Notes: generated from the letters alone by a model not told the origin. 64,000 bases of DNA from Streptococcus moroccensis (GCF_030812835.1 NZ_JAUSTM010000001.1:1-64000); one strand, 5' to 3'. Shown: positions 7,875 to 18,504, numbered from the stretch's first letter. A program made the numbers and translations.

Positions 7875-10124
7875 ATGCTTTGTCATAACTGTCAAATTAA
7901 CGATGCAACCATTCACCTATATAGCAATTTCAATGGTCGCCAACAGCAGGTTGACCTCTGCCAAAATTGTTATCAAATTATGAAAACAGACCCAGAAAAT
8001 CCTATATTAGGTGGGTTATCCAATATCCAAAACCAACAAAAAAGTCCTTTTGATGACTTCTTTGATAATTTAAGCAACTTCCAACGTCCTCAGCAGGGCC
8101 CAGGTAATCAAACACCTCCAACTCAAGCTGGCCGTCAGGGTGGAAATGGTGGCAACCGTGGTGGAAATCAACAGCCACCTAAACCACAGGGCCTCTTGGA
8201 TGAGTTTGGAATCAATGTCACTGAGATTGCTCATCGTGGAGGCATCGATCCTGTTATTGGACGCGATGAGGAAATTGTTCGTGTGATCGAAATTCTTAAC
8301 CGTCGTACCAAAAATAACCCCGTTCTGATCGGAGAACCAGGTGTTGGTAAGACCGCTGTCGTTGAAGGACTTGCCCAGAAAATCGTCGATGCTGATGTTC
8401 CCCATAAACTCCAAAACAAACAAGTCATCCGCTTAGATGTGGTTAGCCTTGTTCAAGGAACAGGTATCCGCGGCCAGTTTGAAGAGCGCATGCAAAAACT
8501 CATGGAAGAAATTCGTGAGCGCCAAGATGTTATTCTCTTTATCGATGAAATCCATGAAATCGTCGGAGCTGGTGCTGCTGGTGATGGGAATATGGATGCT
8601 GGAAACATTTTGAAACCAGCTCTTGCTCGTGGCGAGCTCCAATTAGTGGGGGCTACTACGCTCAATGAATACCGTATTATCGAAAAAGACGCAGCCCTGG
8701 AACGCCGCATGCAGCCTGTTCGTGTGGATGAGCCAAGTGTCGAGGAAACCATTACCATTCTAAAAGGGATTCAAAAGCGTTACGAAGACTACCATCATGT
8801 TCGTTACACTGATGAAGCCATCGAATCCGCTGCAACTTTATCCAATCGTTACATCCAAGACCGCTTCTTGCCAGACAAGGCCATTGACCTTTTGGATGAA
8901 GCGGGTTCTAAGATGAACCTAACACTCAACTTTGTCGATCCAAAAGAAATCGACCAACGTTTGGTGGAAGCTGAAAATCTCAAGGCACAAGCCACGCGCG
9001 ATGAAGACTACGAAAAAGCAGCCTACTTCCGTGACCAAATTGCTAAGTTCAAGGAAATGCAAAAAGCAACTCTCGACGAGAAAGATATTCCTGTCATTTC
9101 TGAAAAAGAAATCGAAGCCATCGTCGAGCGCAAGACTAATATTCCGGTCGGTGACCTCAAAGAAAAAGAGCAAAGTCAGCTGATCAATCTCGCTAGCGAC
9201 CTCAAGTCGCAAGTGATTGGCCAAGACGAGGCCGTTGACAAGATTGCTAAGGCTATCCGCCGTAATCGTGTTGGACTCGGCGCACCTAACCGTCCGATCG
9301 GCTCCTTCCTCTTTGTCGGGCCAACGGGTGTCGGTAAAACCGAGCTTTCTAAACAACTGGCTATTGAACTCTTTGGCTCTGCCGATAGTATGATTCGCTT
9401 TGATATGTCCGAGTACATGGAAAAACACAGTACAGCCAAACTCGTCGGAGCCCCTCCAGGCTACGTCGGCTACGAAGAAGCTGGCCAATTGACAGAAAAA
9501 GTCCGTCGCAATCCTTACTCACTTATCCTCTTAGATGAGGTTGAAAAAGCCCATCCAGATGTGATGCACATGTTCCTACAGGTCTTAGACGACGGTCGTC
9601 TGACGGATGGTCAAGGTCGCACTGTCAGCTTCAAGGATACCATTATCATCATGACGTCTAATGCTGGTACTGGCAAAGCTGAAGCGTCGGTTGGCTTTGG
9701 GGCGGCCCGTGAGAACCGGACAAACTCTGTTCTCGGACAACTCGGTGACTTCTTCAGTCCAGAATTCATGAACCGTTTTGACGGCATCATCGAATTCCAA
9801 AGCCTCAGCAAAGACAATCTCCTCAAGATTGTTGATCTCATGTTAGCAACCGTTAACGATAGGCTCGCCCAAAACGGTATCACGCTACATGTAACCGATA
9901 AGGTTAAGGAAAAATTAGTCGATCTGGGTTATGACCCTAAAATGGGAGCTAGACCACTCCGTAGAACCATTCAGGATCATATCGAAGACGCTATTACAGA
10001 CTTCTACTTGGAAAATCCAACTGAGAAAGACCTCCGTGCTGTCATGACGTCTGCTGGTAATATTGTGATTAAAGCAGCCAAAAAAACAGCCGAAACTGTC
10101 CCTGTCGATGACGTCAAAAAGTAG
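7875..10124 (+). CDS. clpE: ATP-dependent Clp protease ATP-binding subunit ClpE
   Basis: A 749-residue Hsp100 unfoldase that can feed ClpP or act as a disaggregase. An N-terminal zinc finger (Cys3, Cys6, Cys29, Cys32) is followed by a Gly/Gln/Pro-rich linker (about 75-104). AAA domain 1 has Walker A GEPGVGKT (153-160) and Walker B LFIDEIH (221-227). A UVR-like coiled segment (about 370-400) precedes AAA domain 2 with GPTGVGKT (482-489). The zinc finger and UVR segment distinguish ClpE from ClpC. Its promoter carries a CtsR box, the expected control, and AGGGG precedes the ATG. It is transcribed divergently from argF. Confidence 0.97.
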   Translation: MLCHNCQINDATIHLYSNFNGRQQQVDLCQNCYQIMKTDPENPILGGLSNIQNQQKSPFDDFFDNLSNFQRPQQGPGNQTPPTQAGRQGGNGGNRGGNQQPPKPQGLLDEFGINVTEIAHRGGIDPVIGRDEEIVRVIEILNRRTKNNPVLIGEPGVGKTAVVEGLAQKIVDADVPHKLQNKQVIRLDVVSLVQGTGIRGQFEERMQKLMEEIRERQDVILFIDEIHEIVGAGAAGDGNMDAGNILKPALARGELQLVGATTLNEYRIIEKDAALERRMQPVRVDEPSVEETITILKGIQKRYEDYHHVRYTDEAIESAATLSNRYIQDRFLPDKAIDLLDEAGSKMNLTLNFVDPKEIDQRLVEAENLKAQATRDEDYEKAAYFRDQIAKFKEMQKATLDEKDIPVISEKEIEAIVERKTNIPVGDLKEKEQSQLINLASDLKSQVIGQDEAVDKIAKAIRRNRVGLGAPNRPIGSFLFVGPTGVGKTELSKQLAIELFGSADSMIRFDMSEYMEKHSTAKLVGAPPGYVGYEEAGQLTEKVRRNPYSLILLDEVEKAHPDVMHMFLQVLDDGRLTDGQGRTVSFKDTIIIMTSNAGTGKAEASVGFGAARENRTNSVLGQLGDFFSPEFMNRFDGIIEFQSLSKDNLLKIVDLMLATVNDRLAQNGITLHVTDKVKEKLVDLGYDPKMGARPLRRTIQDHIEDAITDFYLENPTEKDLRAVMTSAGNIVIKAAKKTAETVPVDDVKK

Positions 10125-10132
10125 TTTTTATG

Positions 10133-10164
10133 ACTCTTAAACTGAAAATGTTTAAGAGTTTTTT
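10133..10164 (+). terminator. clpE terminator
   Basis: ACTCTTAAAC-TGAAAAT-GTTTAAGAGT followed by TTTTTT, beginning nine bases after the clpE stop. Confidence 0.9.
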
Positions 10165-10196
10165 ACTCTAAAATCACCAAAATTCTAATTTTTTAG

Positions 10197-10202
10197 TATA
10201 AT
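10197..10202 (+). promoter_or_regulatory. probable -10 of the NUDIX gene
   Basis: A TATAAT hexamer lies about 80 bp before the NUDIX start and just after the clpE terminator. No good -35 is seen at 16-18 bp, so the promoter is weakly supported. Confidence 0.45.
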
Positions 10203-10282
10203 AGAACAAAAGGATTTGAAGATGATACCCTGCTGATACTTGGGAGGACATCATCCCATCCGAGGTGTCGAAGGAGAAGCCC

Positions 10283-10726
10283 ATGGCAAACCCAACTTTT
10301 GGTCAAAAGGTAGACGGAGCTGATTATCAGAATCGGTATGGCGTCTATGCGATTATCCCAAATCCAGAAAAAACAGAAATTATTCTAGTTCAAGCACCGA
10401 ACGGAGCTTGGTTTTTACCGGGTGGAGAAATCGAAGCTGGTGAAAATCATGAGCAAGCCCTCACTCGAGAACTTATCGAAGAATTAGGATTTACTGCGAC
10501 AATTGGAGACTACCTAGGTCAAGCTGATGAGTATTTTTACTCGCGCCACCGCGACACTCACTACTATCATCCTGCCCACCTCTATGCTGTCACCTCTTTT
10601 TCAGAAGTCCAGCAACCCTTAGAGGACTTTAACCACCTCGCATGGTTCCCAATAGGCGAAGCCATCACTCATCTCAAGCGTGGCAGCCATCAATGGGGCA
10701 TCCAAGAATGGCAAAAAAGACAGTGA
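10283..10726 (+). CDS. NUDIX hydrolase
   Basis: A 147-residue NUDIX protein that hydrolyses a nucleoside diphosphate linked to another group; the substrate is unknown. The full NUDIX box begins at GGEIEAGENHEQAL and continues with RELIEELG. The ATG at 10283 is chosen over an in-frame GTG at 10265 because AAGGAG lies six bases before the ATG, inside the longer reading. A DUF1827 gene follows, an order I associate with streptococcal clpE loci. Confidence 0.85.
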   Translation: MANPTFGQKVDGADYQNRYGVYAIIPNPEKTEIILVQAPNGAWFLPGGEIEAGENHEQALTRELIEELGFTATIGDYLGQADEYFYSRHRDTHYYHPAHLYAVTSFSEVQQPLEDFNHLAWFPIGEAITHLKRGSHQWGIQEWQKRQ

Positions 10727-10765
10727 CCCTAAACTCATGCGCTCAAGATTGAAAAGGAGATTGTC

Positions 10766-11074
10766 ATGAAATTAATCAATACAACAAACAGTCACGCTGA
10801 ACTCGTGACCAACCAACTTGAAAACACTGATGCGACATTGGTAGAGACCTATTCTGCTGGAAATACTGATGTCATTTTCACACAGGCGCCTAAACACTAC
10901 GAACTTCTAATCAGTAATAAGCACCGCGCTATCCGTCATGAAGAAGTTGAAAAAATTAGAGCTTTCTTTTTAAAACGAAAAATAGACACGACTATTATTG
11001 ACCAAGAAAATATCCAAACCTTGGTTTGCCCAACTCTGATTGAAATGTCAATCCCCATTATCAAACCACAATAA
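10766..11074 (+). CDS. DUF1827 family protein
   Basis: A 102-residue soluble protein with a central APKHYELLISNKHRAIRHEE segment that I recognise from small streptococcal proteins filed as DUF1827. It has no catalytic motif and no membrane span, and its function is unknown. It follows the NUDIX gene by 39 bp, has a good AAGGAG, and is ended by a strong terminator, so it is probably co-transcribed with the NUDIX gene. Confidence 0.75.
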   Translation: MKLINTTNSHAELVTNQLENTDATLVETYSAGNTDVIFTQAPKHYELLISNKHRAIRHEEVEKIRAFFLKRKIDTTIIDQENIQTLVCPTLIEMSIPIIKPQ

Positions 11075-11079
11075 CCATA

Positions 11080-11115
11080 AACCCCCAGTTCACTTCAACT
11101 GGGGGTTGCTTTTTA
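11080..11115 (+). terminator. terminator after DUF1827
   Basis: AACCCCCAGTT-CACTTC-AACTGGGGGTT followed by GCTTTTTAG. It is a perfect 11-bp stem and may also shield the convergent Crp-type gene. Confidence 0.9.
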
Positions 11116-11171
11116 GTTTGGACTTTTTCCTGATGACGAAGACCGATTTTGACCAAACACAACATCCTGTC

Positions 11172-11813
11172 TTACTGGATATACTGCCATTGTCTTAGGG
11201 TTTCTTCATCTCGTATCACTAATTCATGACCTTCTTTGACGATTACTCCAGCTTCTTTTAACTCTTTCATGAGCCTAGCGACAGAAACTTCATGCACCTG
11301 TAAAAAACTAGCGATTTCAGCATAGGTAAAGAGTTTATTGAGACGACGATAGGAATCTCCAGGCTGAGCGTATTGATCGATAAACTGGCAAAGATTTGAC
11401 AATGTATTCCCATTAGATCCATTTTGCTGCTTATCCATGGCAAAAATATAGTCCTGAAGCACATTATCTAACAAGAGATTTAAAAAATCAGGATTGTTTC
11501 GATAGCATTCAAAACGATCAACCGGTATTTTCCAAACATCACAGGATGATTTTGCGATGACTTCAATTTCACGGTCATTTTCAAAACCTAGGCGTGACCG
11601 GGTTAAATAGGGGATACTATTTAAAAAGCCTGGTTTGGTAAAATATTGAAATGTTTGTTTCTCACCTTTTTCATTGATAGACATCAATGACGCTATTCCG
11701 GTTTCTAAGAAATAGATAGCAGAAATGCTTTCTTGGGTTCGAGTGACTGTAATGACCTCGCCCTTAGGAACGGTTTGGTGTTCACCTGATTTCTTAAAGA
11801 ATGCTAAATCCAT
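11172..11813 (-). CDS. Crp/Fnr-family transcriptional regulator
   Basis: A 213-residue regulator. Residues about 10-120 resemble a cyclic-nucleotide-type beta-barrel, followed by a dimerisation helix (about 115-140) and a C-terminal winged helix (FTYAEIASFLQVHEVSVARL region, about 165-205). It lacks the N-terminal cysteine cluster of FNR, so an iron-sulphur sensor is unlikely; the ligand is unknown. It is divergent from the lipoprotein esterase gene, with only 125 bp between, so it is a good candidate to control that gene and itself. Confidence 0.82.
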   Translation of the reverse strand: MDLAFFKKSGEHQTVPKGEVITVTRTQESISAIYFLETGIASLMSINEKGEKQTFQYFTKPGFLNSIPYLTRSRLGFENDREIEVIAKSSCDVWKIPVDRFECYRNNPDFLNLLLDNVLQDYIFAMDKQQNGSNGNTLSNLCQFIDQYAQPGDSYRRLNKLFTYAEIASFLQVHEVSVARLMKELKEAGVIVKEGHELVIRDEETLRQWQYIQ

Positions 11814-11860
11814 CCCAATCCTCCTTAAATCTTAACATAGGTTATGGTAATTTCTCGTCA

Positions 11861-11909
11861 ATCCCGTTAGAATAACACAATGATAGTTTTATTATACACT
11901 ATCCCGTTA
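11861..11909. promoter_or_regulatory. shared regulatory region of the Crp-type gene and the esterase
   Basis: The 9-mer ATCCCGTTA occurs twice in direct orientation (11861-11869 and 11901-11909), exactly 40 bp apart, close to four helical turns. Between them lies the dyad GATAG-N12-CTATC (11882-11903). A minus-strand TATAAT (11891-11896) sits inside the dyad and probably serves the regulator gene. The arrangement suggests a looped or paired operator; the binding protein is inferred, not shown. Confidence 0.5.
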
Positions 11910-11938
11910 ACAATTTCGATGAAAAGAGGACTTAACCG

Positions 11939-13813
11939 ATGGCAAAAACAAAATGGTTCATAGCAGGTGTCACCTTACTGGCTACTGGAGCTTTATTAAC
12001 CGCTTGTGCGACAAGCACGTCAAGTACTTCTACAGAGACAACCGCGTCAACCTCCTCCCTATCCACTGGAGAGGTTTCGACCACACTGGATCAAGTCGAT
12101 AACAGTAAGTGGCTCTATAATGCCGATGACAATGTTTACTACCAGATTGGCATTTCCTATGCTGCCAACCCCGCTGATGCGGATCAGCAGACTCTCTCTA
12201 TCTTTGTTCCAGGTGATTACATGACCGCCACTGATAATGGCGATGGCACTTATACGGCAGAACTCAACACGGATACTACAGTTGGTCAGTACACTGCTGA
12301 AACAGCTCCTATCGTTATCCCAATCAATACGCCAGGCTATTCAGCCATGTCAGCTCTGACAGACTATAGCAGTGAAGCAGCAACTTACACTGCCGAAGGA
12401 ATGATTTATGTTTCTGCTGGATTACGAGGTCGAGATAGTGGAGCACCATTAGGCGTAACTGATGCTAAGGCTGCTATTCGCTATATCCGTTACAACCAAG
12501 GCAATATTGCTGGCGATACTGAAACTATCTTTGCCTTTGGAACATCTGGTGGTGGAGCACAAGCCTCAATCTTGGGCGCATCTGGAGACAGTGCCTTGTA
12601 TGACGCTTATCTAGAAGAGATCGGTGCTGCCACAGGAGTCTCTGACGCTATCTCAGGTGTCATGGCGTGGGTACCGATTACCAACCTCGATACTGGAAAC
12701 CTCGCTTACGAATGGAATCTAGGTTCTGCCCGTACCGACTTGGATGATGAAACTCAGGCAATCTCAGATGATCTAGCTACAGCCTACGCTGAATACATCA
12801 ACGACCTTGGTCTCAAAGACAGTGACGGAAATACCTTAACCTTGGAAGCTTCTGATGAAGGTATTTACCAAGCGGGTAGTTACTATGATTTTATCAAGGA
12901 AACGATTGAAGATTCCCTTAATACCTTCTTAGAAAATACAACCTTCCCTTACGATGCTAGCTCAAGTTCATCTGGCATGCCTGGCGGAGGCGGAGCACCT
13001 TCTGGGGAAATGCCAAGCGGAGAACCACCAACTGGTGAAATGCCTAGTGGCGAAGCACCATCTGGACAAGCTCCAGGTACATCAGACAGTACCACTACTA
13101 GTGAATCTAACTCTGACACAACTAGTAGCTCAGACGATACAGAAGCTTCTTTAGAAGCTTCTGACGGGATTACACGCAGTAGCTCCTCATCTAGCTCTGC
13201 CTTGAGCCTCTCAGGGACCTACGACACTGTCGAAGCCTATATTGATGCCCTCAATGCTAATGGTGAGTGGGTTACTTATGATGCATCAACCAATACTGCC
13301 ACCATTCCCAGCGTAGCTGATTTTGTTAAATACCTTAAAAATCCTTCCAAAGATGTCGGTGCCTTTGATGACCTCAACGAAGCCCAAGGGGAAAATCAAC
13401 TCTTCGGTGTTGATGGCTCTAGCACTCACTGGGACTCACGCATGACTGAGATTCTCAAAGGAACCAGTTATGAATCAGCTTACGAGGAAGACATGTCCTT
13501 GACAGATAGTCTCGGTACTGATCTAACCACACGTATCAATATGTATACACCACTCTACTACCTTTCAGACTACTACGATGGCACTGGAACATCAACGGTC
13601 GCTAAATACTGGCGGATTCGTTCAGGTATCAATCAAGGCGATACTGCCCTCTCAACTGAAGCTAATCTTGCCCTTGCCCTCGAGAACTACGGTATCGAGA
13701 ATGTCGACTTTGCCACCGTTTGGGGACAAGGTCATACCAATGCTGAAGTCTCTGGTGATTCAACCGAAAACTTTATCAATTGGATCAATGAGAGTTTAAA
13801 AAATCAAGAATAA
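11939..13813 (+). CDS. lipoprotein alpha/beta-hydrolase, subtype-B tannase/esterase-like
   Basis: A 624-residue exported esterase. The signal peptide ends in lipobox LTAC (lipidated Cys23), so it is anchored outside the membrane. A Ser/Thr-rich stalk (24-48) follows. The nucleophile elbow is GTSGG (201-205, Ser203), next to an oxyanion-like AGLRGRDSGAP and the ILGASGD segment I associate with bacterial tannases. The C-terminal WGQGHTNAEV supplies a likely catalytic His599. Residues about 340-425 are an unusual Gly/Pro/Glu then Ser/Thr-rich insertion with PSGEMPSGE-type repeats. A role in cleaving plant gallate or other ester substrates is inferred. It is divergent from the Crp-type regulator. 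Confidence 0.75.
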   Translation: MAKTKWFIAGVTLLATGALLTACATSTSSTSTETTASTSSLSTGEVSTTLDQVDNSKWLYNADDNVYYQIGISYAANPADADQQTLSIFVPGDYMTATDNGDGTYTAELNTDTTVGQYTAETAPIVIPINTPGYSAMSALTDYSSEAATYTAEGMIYVSAGLRGRDSGAPLGVTDAKAAIRYIRYNQGNIAGDTETIFAFGTSGGGAQASILGASGDSALYDAYLEEIGAATGVSDAISGVMAWVPITNLDTGNLAYEWNLGSARTDLDDETQAISDDLATAYAEYINDLGLKDSDGNTLTLEASDEGIYQAGSYYDFIKETIEDSLNTFLENTTFPYDASSSSSGMPGGGGAPSGEMPSGEPPTGEMPSGEAPSGQAPGTSDSTTTSESNSDTTSSSDDTEASLEASDGITRSSSSSSSALSLSGTYDTVEAYIDALNANGEWVTYDASTNTATIPSVADFVKYLKNPSKDVGAFDDLNEAQGENQLFGVDGSSTHWDSRMTEILKGTSYESAYEEDMSLTDSLGTDLTTRINMYTPLYYLSDYYDGTGTSTVAKYWRIRSGINQGDTALSTEANLALALENYGIENVDFATVWGQGHTNAEVSGDSTENFINWINESLKNQE

Positions 13814-13820
13814 GGCAGCA

Positions 13821-13854
13821 AAAACACCTTACTAAAAATGTAGTAAGGTGTTTT
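13821..13854. terminator. bidirectional terminator between the esterase and ileS
   Basis: AAAACACCTTACTA-AAAATG-TAGTAAGGTGTTTT forms a 12-14-bp stem with A and T tracts on both sides, serving the convergent esterase and ileS genes. Confidence 0.9.
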
Positions 13855-13901
13855 AGTAATGTTAATTTATACTATCCGTTTAACCGTCCAGATAACTGTT
13901 A

Positions 13902-16694
13902 TTAAGCTTTCACTTCAAAGCCTTCAGCAACTGCTTCTGGGAAGGCTGTCTCAACGATTTGAGCACAGTGGTCACAGATTGTCGCATGATAAGGACGCTC
14001 TGCTACTGTTTCATCGATACGACGGCAACGCTCACACACCTCTCCCGTAGCGCGCTCTACTGTAAAGGCAATCTCATCAACGACAACAGCATCACTTGGA
14101 GCCGTCTCTTCAGAAATGGTTAATTGCGATACGATCAGCAACTGCGCAATATCACTGCCTAGAGTCGCCAACATAACACGAACAGGTTCTGGCGCATAGA
14201 CCGTCAAGTGCGCTTCTAAGGATTTCCCGATGACTTTCGCATTACGCGCTTCTTCCAAGGCCTTTTGCGCCTGAGTCCGGAAGGTCATAAAGTTTTCCCA
14301 ATCCGTTAAAATGGTATCATAAGAAGCATAATCCACAACTTCTGGCATTTCTGAGAGTTGAACAAATTCTTCTGTTTCGTGCTCTAAGTATGACCAGATT
14401 TCTTCTGCGGTATGTGGCAAGATTGGTGTTAAGAGCTTGGTCAATTTAACTAAAATCTCATAGAAGACGGTCTGCATTTGACGACGAACAGGACTCTCTG
14501 CTGCTTCAATGTAGACCACATCCTTGGCAAAATCCAGATAGAAGGCTGACAGATCAATGGTAATAAAGTTAACCACGCTCTTGTAGATAGCCATGAAGTC
14601 ATATTTTTCATAGGCGTCTGTAATTTGAGCGACCAATTGGTTAAACTTCAAGGTCATGTACTTATCAACAGGGCGCAAGTCTTCAAAGGCGACCGCATCT
14701 GATGGTGCAAAATCACTAGTATTAGCAATCAAGAAACGCATGGTATTACGGATCTTACGGTAGGTTTCAGAAACTTGTCCTAAGATATCCATAGACACAC
14801 GTACATCGTTGTCTGTATCAACAGAAGCAACCCATAGGCGCAAGATTTCAGCTCCGTATTGTTTTGCAACATCATTTGGTGAAATGATATTCCCTTTAGA
14901 CTTAGACATTTTCTCACCCTTACCATCAAGGACAAAACCTTGTGACAAGACTGATTTATAAGGTGCATGCCCATTGACTGCTACTGATGTGATCAAAGAT
15001 GAGTTAAACCAACCACGGTACTGGTCAGACCCTTCAAGGTAAAGGTCTGCTGGGTAAGATAGACCTTCACGGGCATTCATCACCCCATTCCAAGAAGACC
15101 CTGAATCGAACCACACGTCCATGATATCTGTTTCTTTTTCGAAGAGGCCATTTGGCGAACCAGGATGCGTAAAGCCTGCTGGTAGAAGGTCCTTAGCTTC
15201 AGATTTCCACCAGATGATAGAGCCGTGCTCTTCAAAGAGAGCTGCTACATGGTCTGTTACCTCTTTGGTCATGATGGCTGTGCCGTCTTCTGCATAAAAG
15301 ATTGGCAATGGCACACCCCAAGCACGCTGACGAGAGATAACCCAGTCACCACGGTCGCGAATCATATTGTAGAGACGTGTTTTCCCCCATGTTGGATAGA
15401 AGTTGGTCGCTTCAATTTCATCAAGGATTTCCTGACGGAATTTAGAGACAGAAGCAAACCACTGAGGCACTGCCCGCCAGATAATTGGCTTTTTAGTCCG
15501 CCAATCAAATGGATAAGAGTGGTTAATCACTTCTGAAGCCAGCAAAAGATCACCCAGTTTTTCAGTCACTGTTGGCAGGACCTTATCATAGAATTGTCCT
15601 TCAAAGTCAGGACCCGCTAGTTCATTCATGAGACCACGCTCATTGACCGTTACATAGACTTCAAGGTCATATTTCATACCGACATTGTAGTCGTCCTCAC
15701 CAAATGACGGTGCCGTATGGATAACCCCTGTACCAGAGTCAGTCGTCACATGTTCACCTAGTATAACCAGCTCATCCACCGCTTCATCCCAAGGGTGCTC
15801 TGTCACGATGTATTCAAGCTCTGAGCCTTTGTAAGTCGCCACGAGCTCAAAGGTTTCCCAGCCAAATTTAGCCGCAAGGCTATCCACCAAGGCTTCGGCA
15901 ATGAGGTATTTACGATCCGATCCAGAAGGTTTGACCACTACGTAAGGGACATCAGGTCCAACCGTTAAGCCGCGTGACGCTGTAATGGTAAATGGTGTAG
16001 TCGTCCAGACGACAATGTAGGTGTCTGTATCAAGGACCCCTTTACCGTCTTTGACCTTGTTAGCATAATAAAGCGAGGTCGAATCAATATCATGGTATTC
16101 AATTTCAGCTTCTGCTAAGGCAGATTCTGAAGACCATGACCAGTAAACTGGCTTAGCACCGCGGTAGATAAAGCCTTTATCCGCCATAGCCCCAAAAACA
16201 CGAATTTGAGCAGCTTCAAAATCTGGTGTCAAGGTGATGTAAGGATTTTCCCAGTCTGCTGAAACACCTAAACGTTTAAAATCGTCACGTTGCTTATCCA
16301 CTTGAGACAGAGCGTAATCGCGACACATTTCAAGATAGGTAGCCAAGTCAATTTCTTTGCGTTTAACACCCTGCTTAGCCAAGACCTGCTCAATTGGAAG
16401 ACCGTGTGTGTCCCAACCTGGTACAAACGGTGCTTGATAGCCCATCATCGATTTGGAACGCACAATGATATCCTTTGAAATCTTATTCAATGCATGGCCG
16501 ACGTGGATATTCCCGTTCGCATAGGGAGGTCCATCATGGAGGTGAAAACCAGGTTTTCCAGCATTCAACTCTTGACGCTTCTTATAAAGCTCCGCTTCAT
16601 CCCAAGCTTTTTGCCACTCAGGCTCTTTGTTAGGCAAACCAGCTCGCATTGGAAAAGCTGTTTGGCCCAGATTTAGTGTTTCTTTTAATTTCAT
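13902..16694 (-). CDS. ileS: isoleucyl-tRNA synthetase
   Basis: A 930-residue class-I synthetase that charges tRNA-Ile. HIGH-type HVGH (64-67) and KMSKS (near 594-598) are intact. A C-terminal zinc site has CERC and CDHC pairs. The start is set at 16694 because AAGGAG lies seven bases upstream; the longer frame from 16727 would start inside the T-box terminator. It is the last gene of the division region but has its own T-box leader, so it is induced when uncharged tRNA-Ile accumulates. Confidence 0.97.
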   Translation of the reverse strand: MKLKETLNLGQTAFPMRAGLPNKEPEWQKAWDEAELYKKRQELNAGKPGFHLHDGPPYANGNIHVGHALNKISKDIIVRSKSMMGYQAPFVPGWDTHGLPIEQVLAKQGVKRKEIDLATYLEMCRDYALSQVDKQRDDFKRLGVSADWENPYITLTPDFEAAQIRVFGAMADKGFIYRGAKPVYWSWSSESALAEAEIEYHDIDSTSLYYANKVKDGKGVLDTDTYIVVWTTTPFTITASRGLTVGPDVPYVVVKPSGSDRKYLIAEALVDSLAAKFGWETFELVATYKGSELEYIVTEHPWDEAVDELVILGEHVTTDSGTGVIHTAPSFGEDDYNVGMKYDLEVYVTVNERGLMNELAGPDFEGQFYDKVLPTVTEKLGDLLLASEVINHSYPFDWRTKKPIIWRAVPQWFASVSKFRQEILDEIEATNFYPTWGKTRLYNMIRDRGDWVISRQRAWGVPLPIFYAEDGTAIMTKEVTDHVAALFEEHGSIIWWKSEAKDLLPAGFTHPGSPNGLFEKETDIMDVWFDSGSSWNGVMNAREGLSYPADLYLEGSDQYRGWFNSSLITSVAVNGHAPYKSVLSQGFVLDGKGEKMSKSKGNIISPNDVAKQYGAEILRLWVASVDTDNDVRVSMDILGQVSETYRKIRNTMRFLIANTSDFAPSDAVAFEDLRPVDKYMTLKFNQLVAQITDAYEKYDFMAIYKSVVNFITIDLSAFYLDFAKDVVYIEAAESPVRRQMQTVFYEILVKLTKLLTPILPHTAEEIWSYLEHETEEFVQLSEMPEVVDYASYDTILTDWENFMTFRTQAQKALEEARNAKVIGKSLEAHLTVYAPEPVRVMLATLGSDIAQLLIVSQLTISEETAPSDAVVVDEIAFTVERATGEVCERCRRIDETVAERPYHATICDHCAQIVETAFPEAVAEGFEVKA

Positions 16695-16713
16695 CTTCAA
16701 CTCCTTATTCATC

Positions 16714-16935
16714 AAAAAAGGGCCCACAAAACGATCGCTAAGGACGACAGTTTCGTGGTACCACCTTAATTTAGACAGGGGTATCCCCTATCCCTCTTGG
16801 CACGTAAGGGGTGCTAAACCTCCTGACTTAATGCACTGTTCAGTCAGAATCTGCAAAAGGATAAGACATTTCCTAGGGATGACAGGCCTTCCACCAACGC
16901 CTGCTCGCTGAACATATAGGAGTATCTCGTGTTTT
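16714..16935 (-). promoter_or_regulatory. T-box riboswitch leader of ileS
   Basis: On the minus strand the T-box core AAGGTGGTACCACG lies at 16754-16767. The terminator stem CCACGAAAC/GTTTTGTGG (16724-16758) is followed by a T6 tract (16714-16719). The competing antiterminator pairs the T-box AAGG...CG with CGTCCTT. An upstream GTTGGTGGAAGGCC element fits the distal part of stem I. ATC triplets are present on the 3' side of stem I and would suit isoleucine, but I cannot prove which one is the specifier. Confidence 0.9.
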
Positions 16936-16948
16936 TGCTGAGATATAT

Positions 16949-17704
16949 TTAGAAAAGATCAACCGACTCTGCTTCAGCTTGCTGAACAGCGTCTGTGATT
17001 TCTTGTCGATTTAAAATTTGTGTTTCTTGGTAAGCTTGCAACTCTTGGTTGGCTTCTTCAGCACGACGAGCGATTTCTGCCAATTCTTCTGGTGACAATT
17101 GACGCGTCATGTCTAGTGAGTCATCTTCATGCGTATGAACTTCTTCAGAAAGAGCTGTTGCTACTACTTCTTTGAAGGCTTCGTCACTAGTTTGAAGGTA
17201 TGTAGCTGTCGGGCGTAGAATTTCTTCCCATTCGGAGGAATCCACAATGGCCAATTGACTCTCGATCGTAGACTTAAGGCGTTGTTGGAAGACACGAGAT
17301 TTATTTTTAAGCTCTTCTGTTTCTACTGCTACACGTTTAGCATTATCTGTGGCTTCACGAAGAATTTCGTTGGCTTTAGCTTTAGCTGTGTCCAATAGGA
17401 ACGCCGCATCATGCTCAGCCTGCTTGATGATGTTTTGACTTTCACTGGCAGAGGTTGCTTTTAACTTATCTGCAGTATCTTGAGCTAAAATGACAGACTG
17501 ACTGAGAGATTCTTTCATCTCATCAAAGTAAGCCAAACGCTCGTTAAGCATTTTGATTGTTGTTTCTTGTTCAAGATTTTTACGGACTAAATCCTCATAA
17601 TCGCGAGTTACAATATCTAAAAATTCATCCACTTCTTGGATATTGTAACCACGGAATTTACCCGCAAAGGTTTTATCTCTAATATCTAAAGGTGTAAGAG
17701 CCAT
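16949..17704 (-). CDS. divIVA: cell-division protein DivIVA
   Basis: A 251-residue coiled-coil protein that marks the septum and poles. The N-terminal MALTPLDIRDKTFAGKF region with Phe and Gly residues that meet curved membrane is typical, followed by long heptad-rich coiled coil (about 30-70 and 75-160) and an acidic Glu-rich tail. Its ATG overlaps the ylmH stop by one base (TAATG). It is the last gene of the ftsA-to-divIVA operon before the ileS T-box. Confidence 0.95.
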   Translation of the reverse strand: MALTPLDIRDKTFAGKFRGYNIQEVDEFLDIVTRDYEDLVRKNLEQETTIKMLNERLAYFDEMKESLSQSVILAQDTADKLKATSASESQNIIKQAEHDAAFLLDTAKAKANEILREATDNAKRVAVETEELKNKSRVFQQRLKSTIESQLAIVDSSEWEEILRPTATYLQTSDEAFKEVVATALSEEVHTHEDDSLDMTRQLSPEELAEIARRAEEANQELQAYQETQILNRQEITDAVQQAEAESVDLF

Positions 17705-18504
17705 TATTTTCCTCCAATTTTGGTAATCACCAATTTATGTTTGCCATGTCTGGTTAAGCCATTGTCTTCGTCAATTTTAAAACGACCAAAACCTCTGCAA
17801 CTAACCAAGTCACCTATTTTTAGGGAATAGCTTGGGTTTTCCATCAGTTGATGGTTTAATTTAACCTTGTGTTGTTCAATCAATTTAGACGCTTCTTGTC
17901 GAGACAAGTTGTAAGCCGACGCAATTAAACTATCCAGTCGAAGACTAGTTGTTAGGAGCTGCTTTATTGACGTCACTTCGTTAGGCATCACTAATTTTGA
18001 GTAAGGGACTTCCCGCCATGTCACAGGAACTCTCGACAGTCTAGTAATGTGTTGAATCACCAGTTGACTTAACTTAGCATCTAGCACAATTTGTGTTGTT
18101 TCCTCACCCAAAATAATGTCGCCAAGCAAGTGCCTTTGAATCCCTAATTGATTGACTAAATTGCCTAAAATCTGAGAATGGGTTAGCGTGTTAAACTTTC
18201 TGGCATACTGAAGCTCCAGAAGTTGAATCTCAAAATCTCTTTCTTCTAAGACATAATAATCTGCTGCTATAAGCAATCGGCAAAACTCAGTAGGCATTAG
18301 AAGATCGCTACTATAAACTTGCAATCCTGCCCTTTTCACCAAAGAAACCGTGATATCTCTTTCTCTAGGATTCAAAAAAGGTGTTAGGGCAATGGCATAT
18401 TGAGTTTGAACCTGATCAATCTTGTCAAGCATTTTTTCAACAAAGACCTTCTCATCGGCATTGAAATGTTGAAATAAGGAATTAGAATCTGTTTTACTTG
18501 CCAT
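17704..18504 (-). CDS. ylmH: S4-domain RNA-binding protein YlmH
   Basis: A 266-residue protein with a C-terminal S4 domain (about 185-255: LDSLIASAYNLSRQEASKLI and following). B. subtilis YlmH has been linked to division and to ribosome rescue; the role here is inferred. The ATG at 18504 forms a TGATG overlap with the ylmG stop, preferred over the GTG at 18507. Confidence 0.9.
   Translation of the reverse strand: MASKTDSNSLFQHFNADEKVFVEKMLDKIDQVQTQYAIALTPFLNPRERDITVSLVKRAGLQVYSSDLLMPTEFCRLLIAADYYVLEERDFEIQLLELQYARKFNTLTHSQILGNLVNQLGIQRHLLGDIILGEETTQIVLDAKLSQLVIQHITRLSRVPVTWREVPYSKLVMPNEVTSIKQLLTTSLRLDSLIASAYNLSRQEASKLIEQHKVKLNHQLMENPSYSLKIGDLVSCRGFGRFKIDEDNGLTRHGKHKLVITKIGGK

Noticed and set aside
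8919..9488. Long antisense ORF inside clpE (189 codons)
   Set aside because: It lies wholly within a strongly conserved gene, has no ribosome site and encodes nothing recognisable; a codon-bias shadow.
16694..16727. Longer ileS start at 16727
   Set aside because: It would begin beside the T-box terminator, while AAGGAG fits the ATG at 16694.
16494..16911. Plus-strand ORFs across the ileS T-box region
   Set aside because: They overlap the riboswitch and the 5' end of ileS, and have low-complexity, non-conserved translations.
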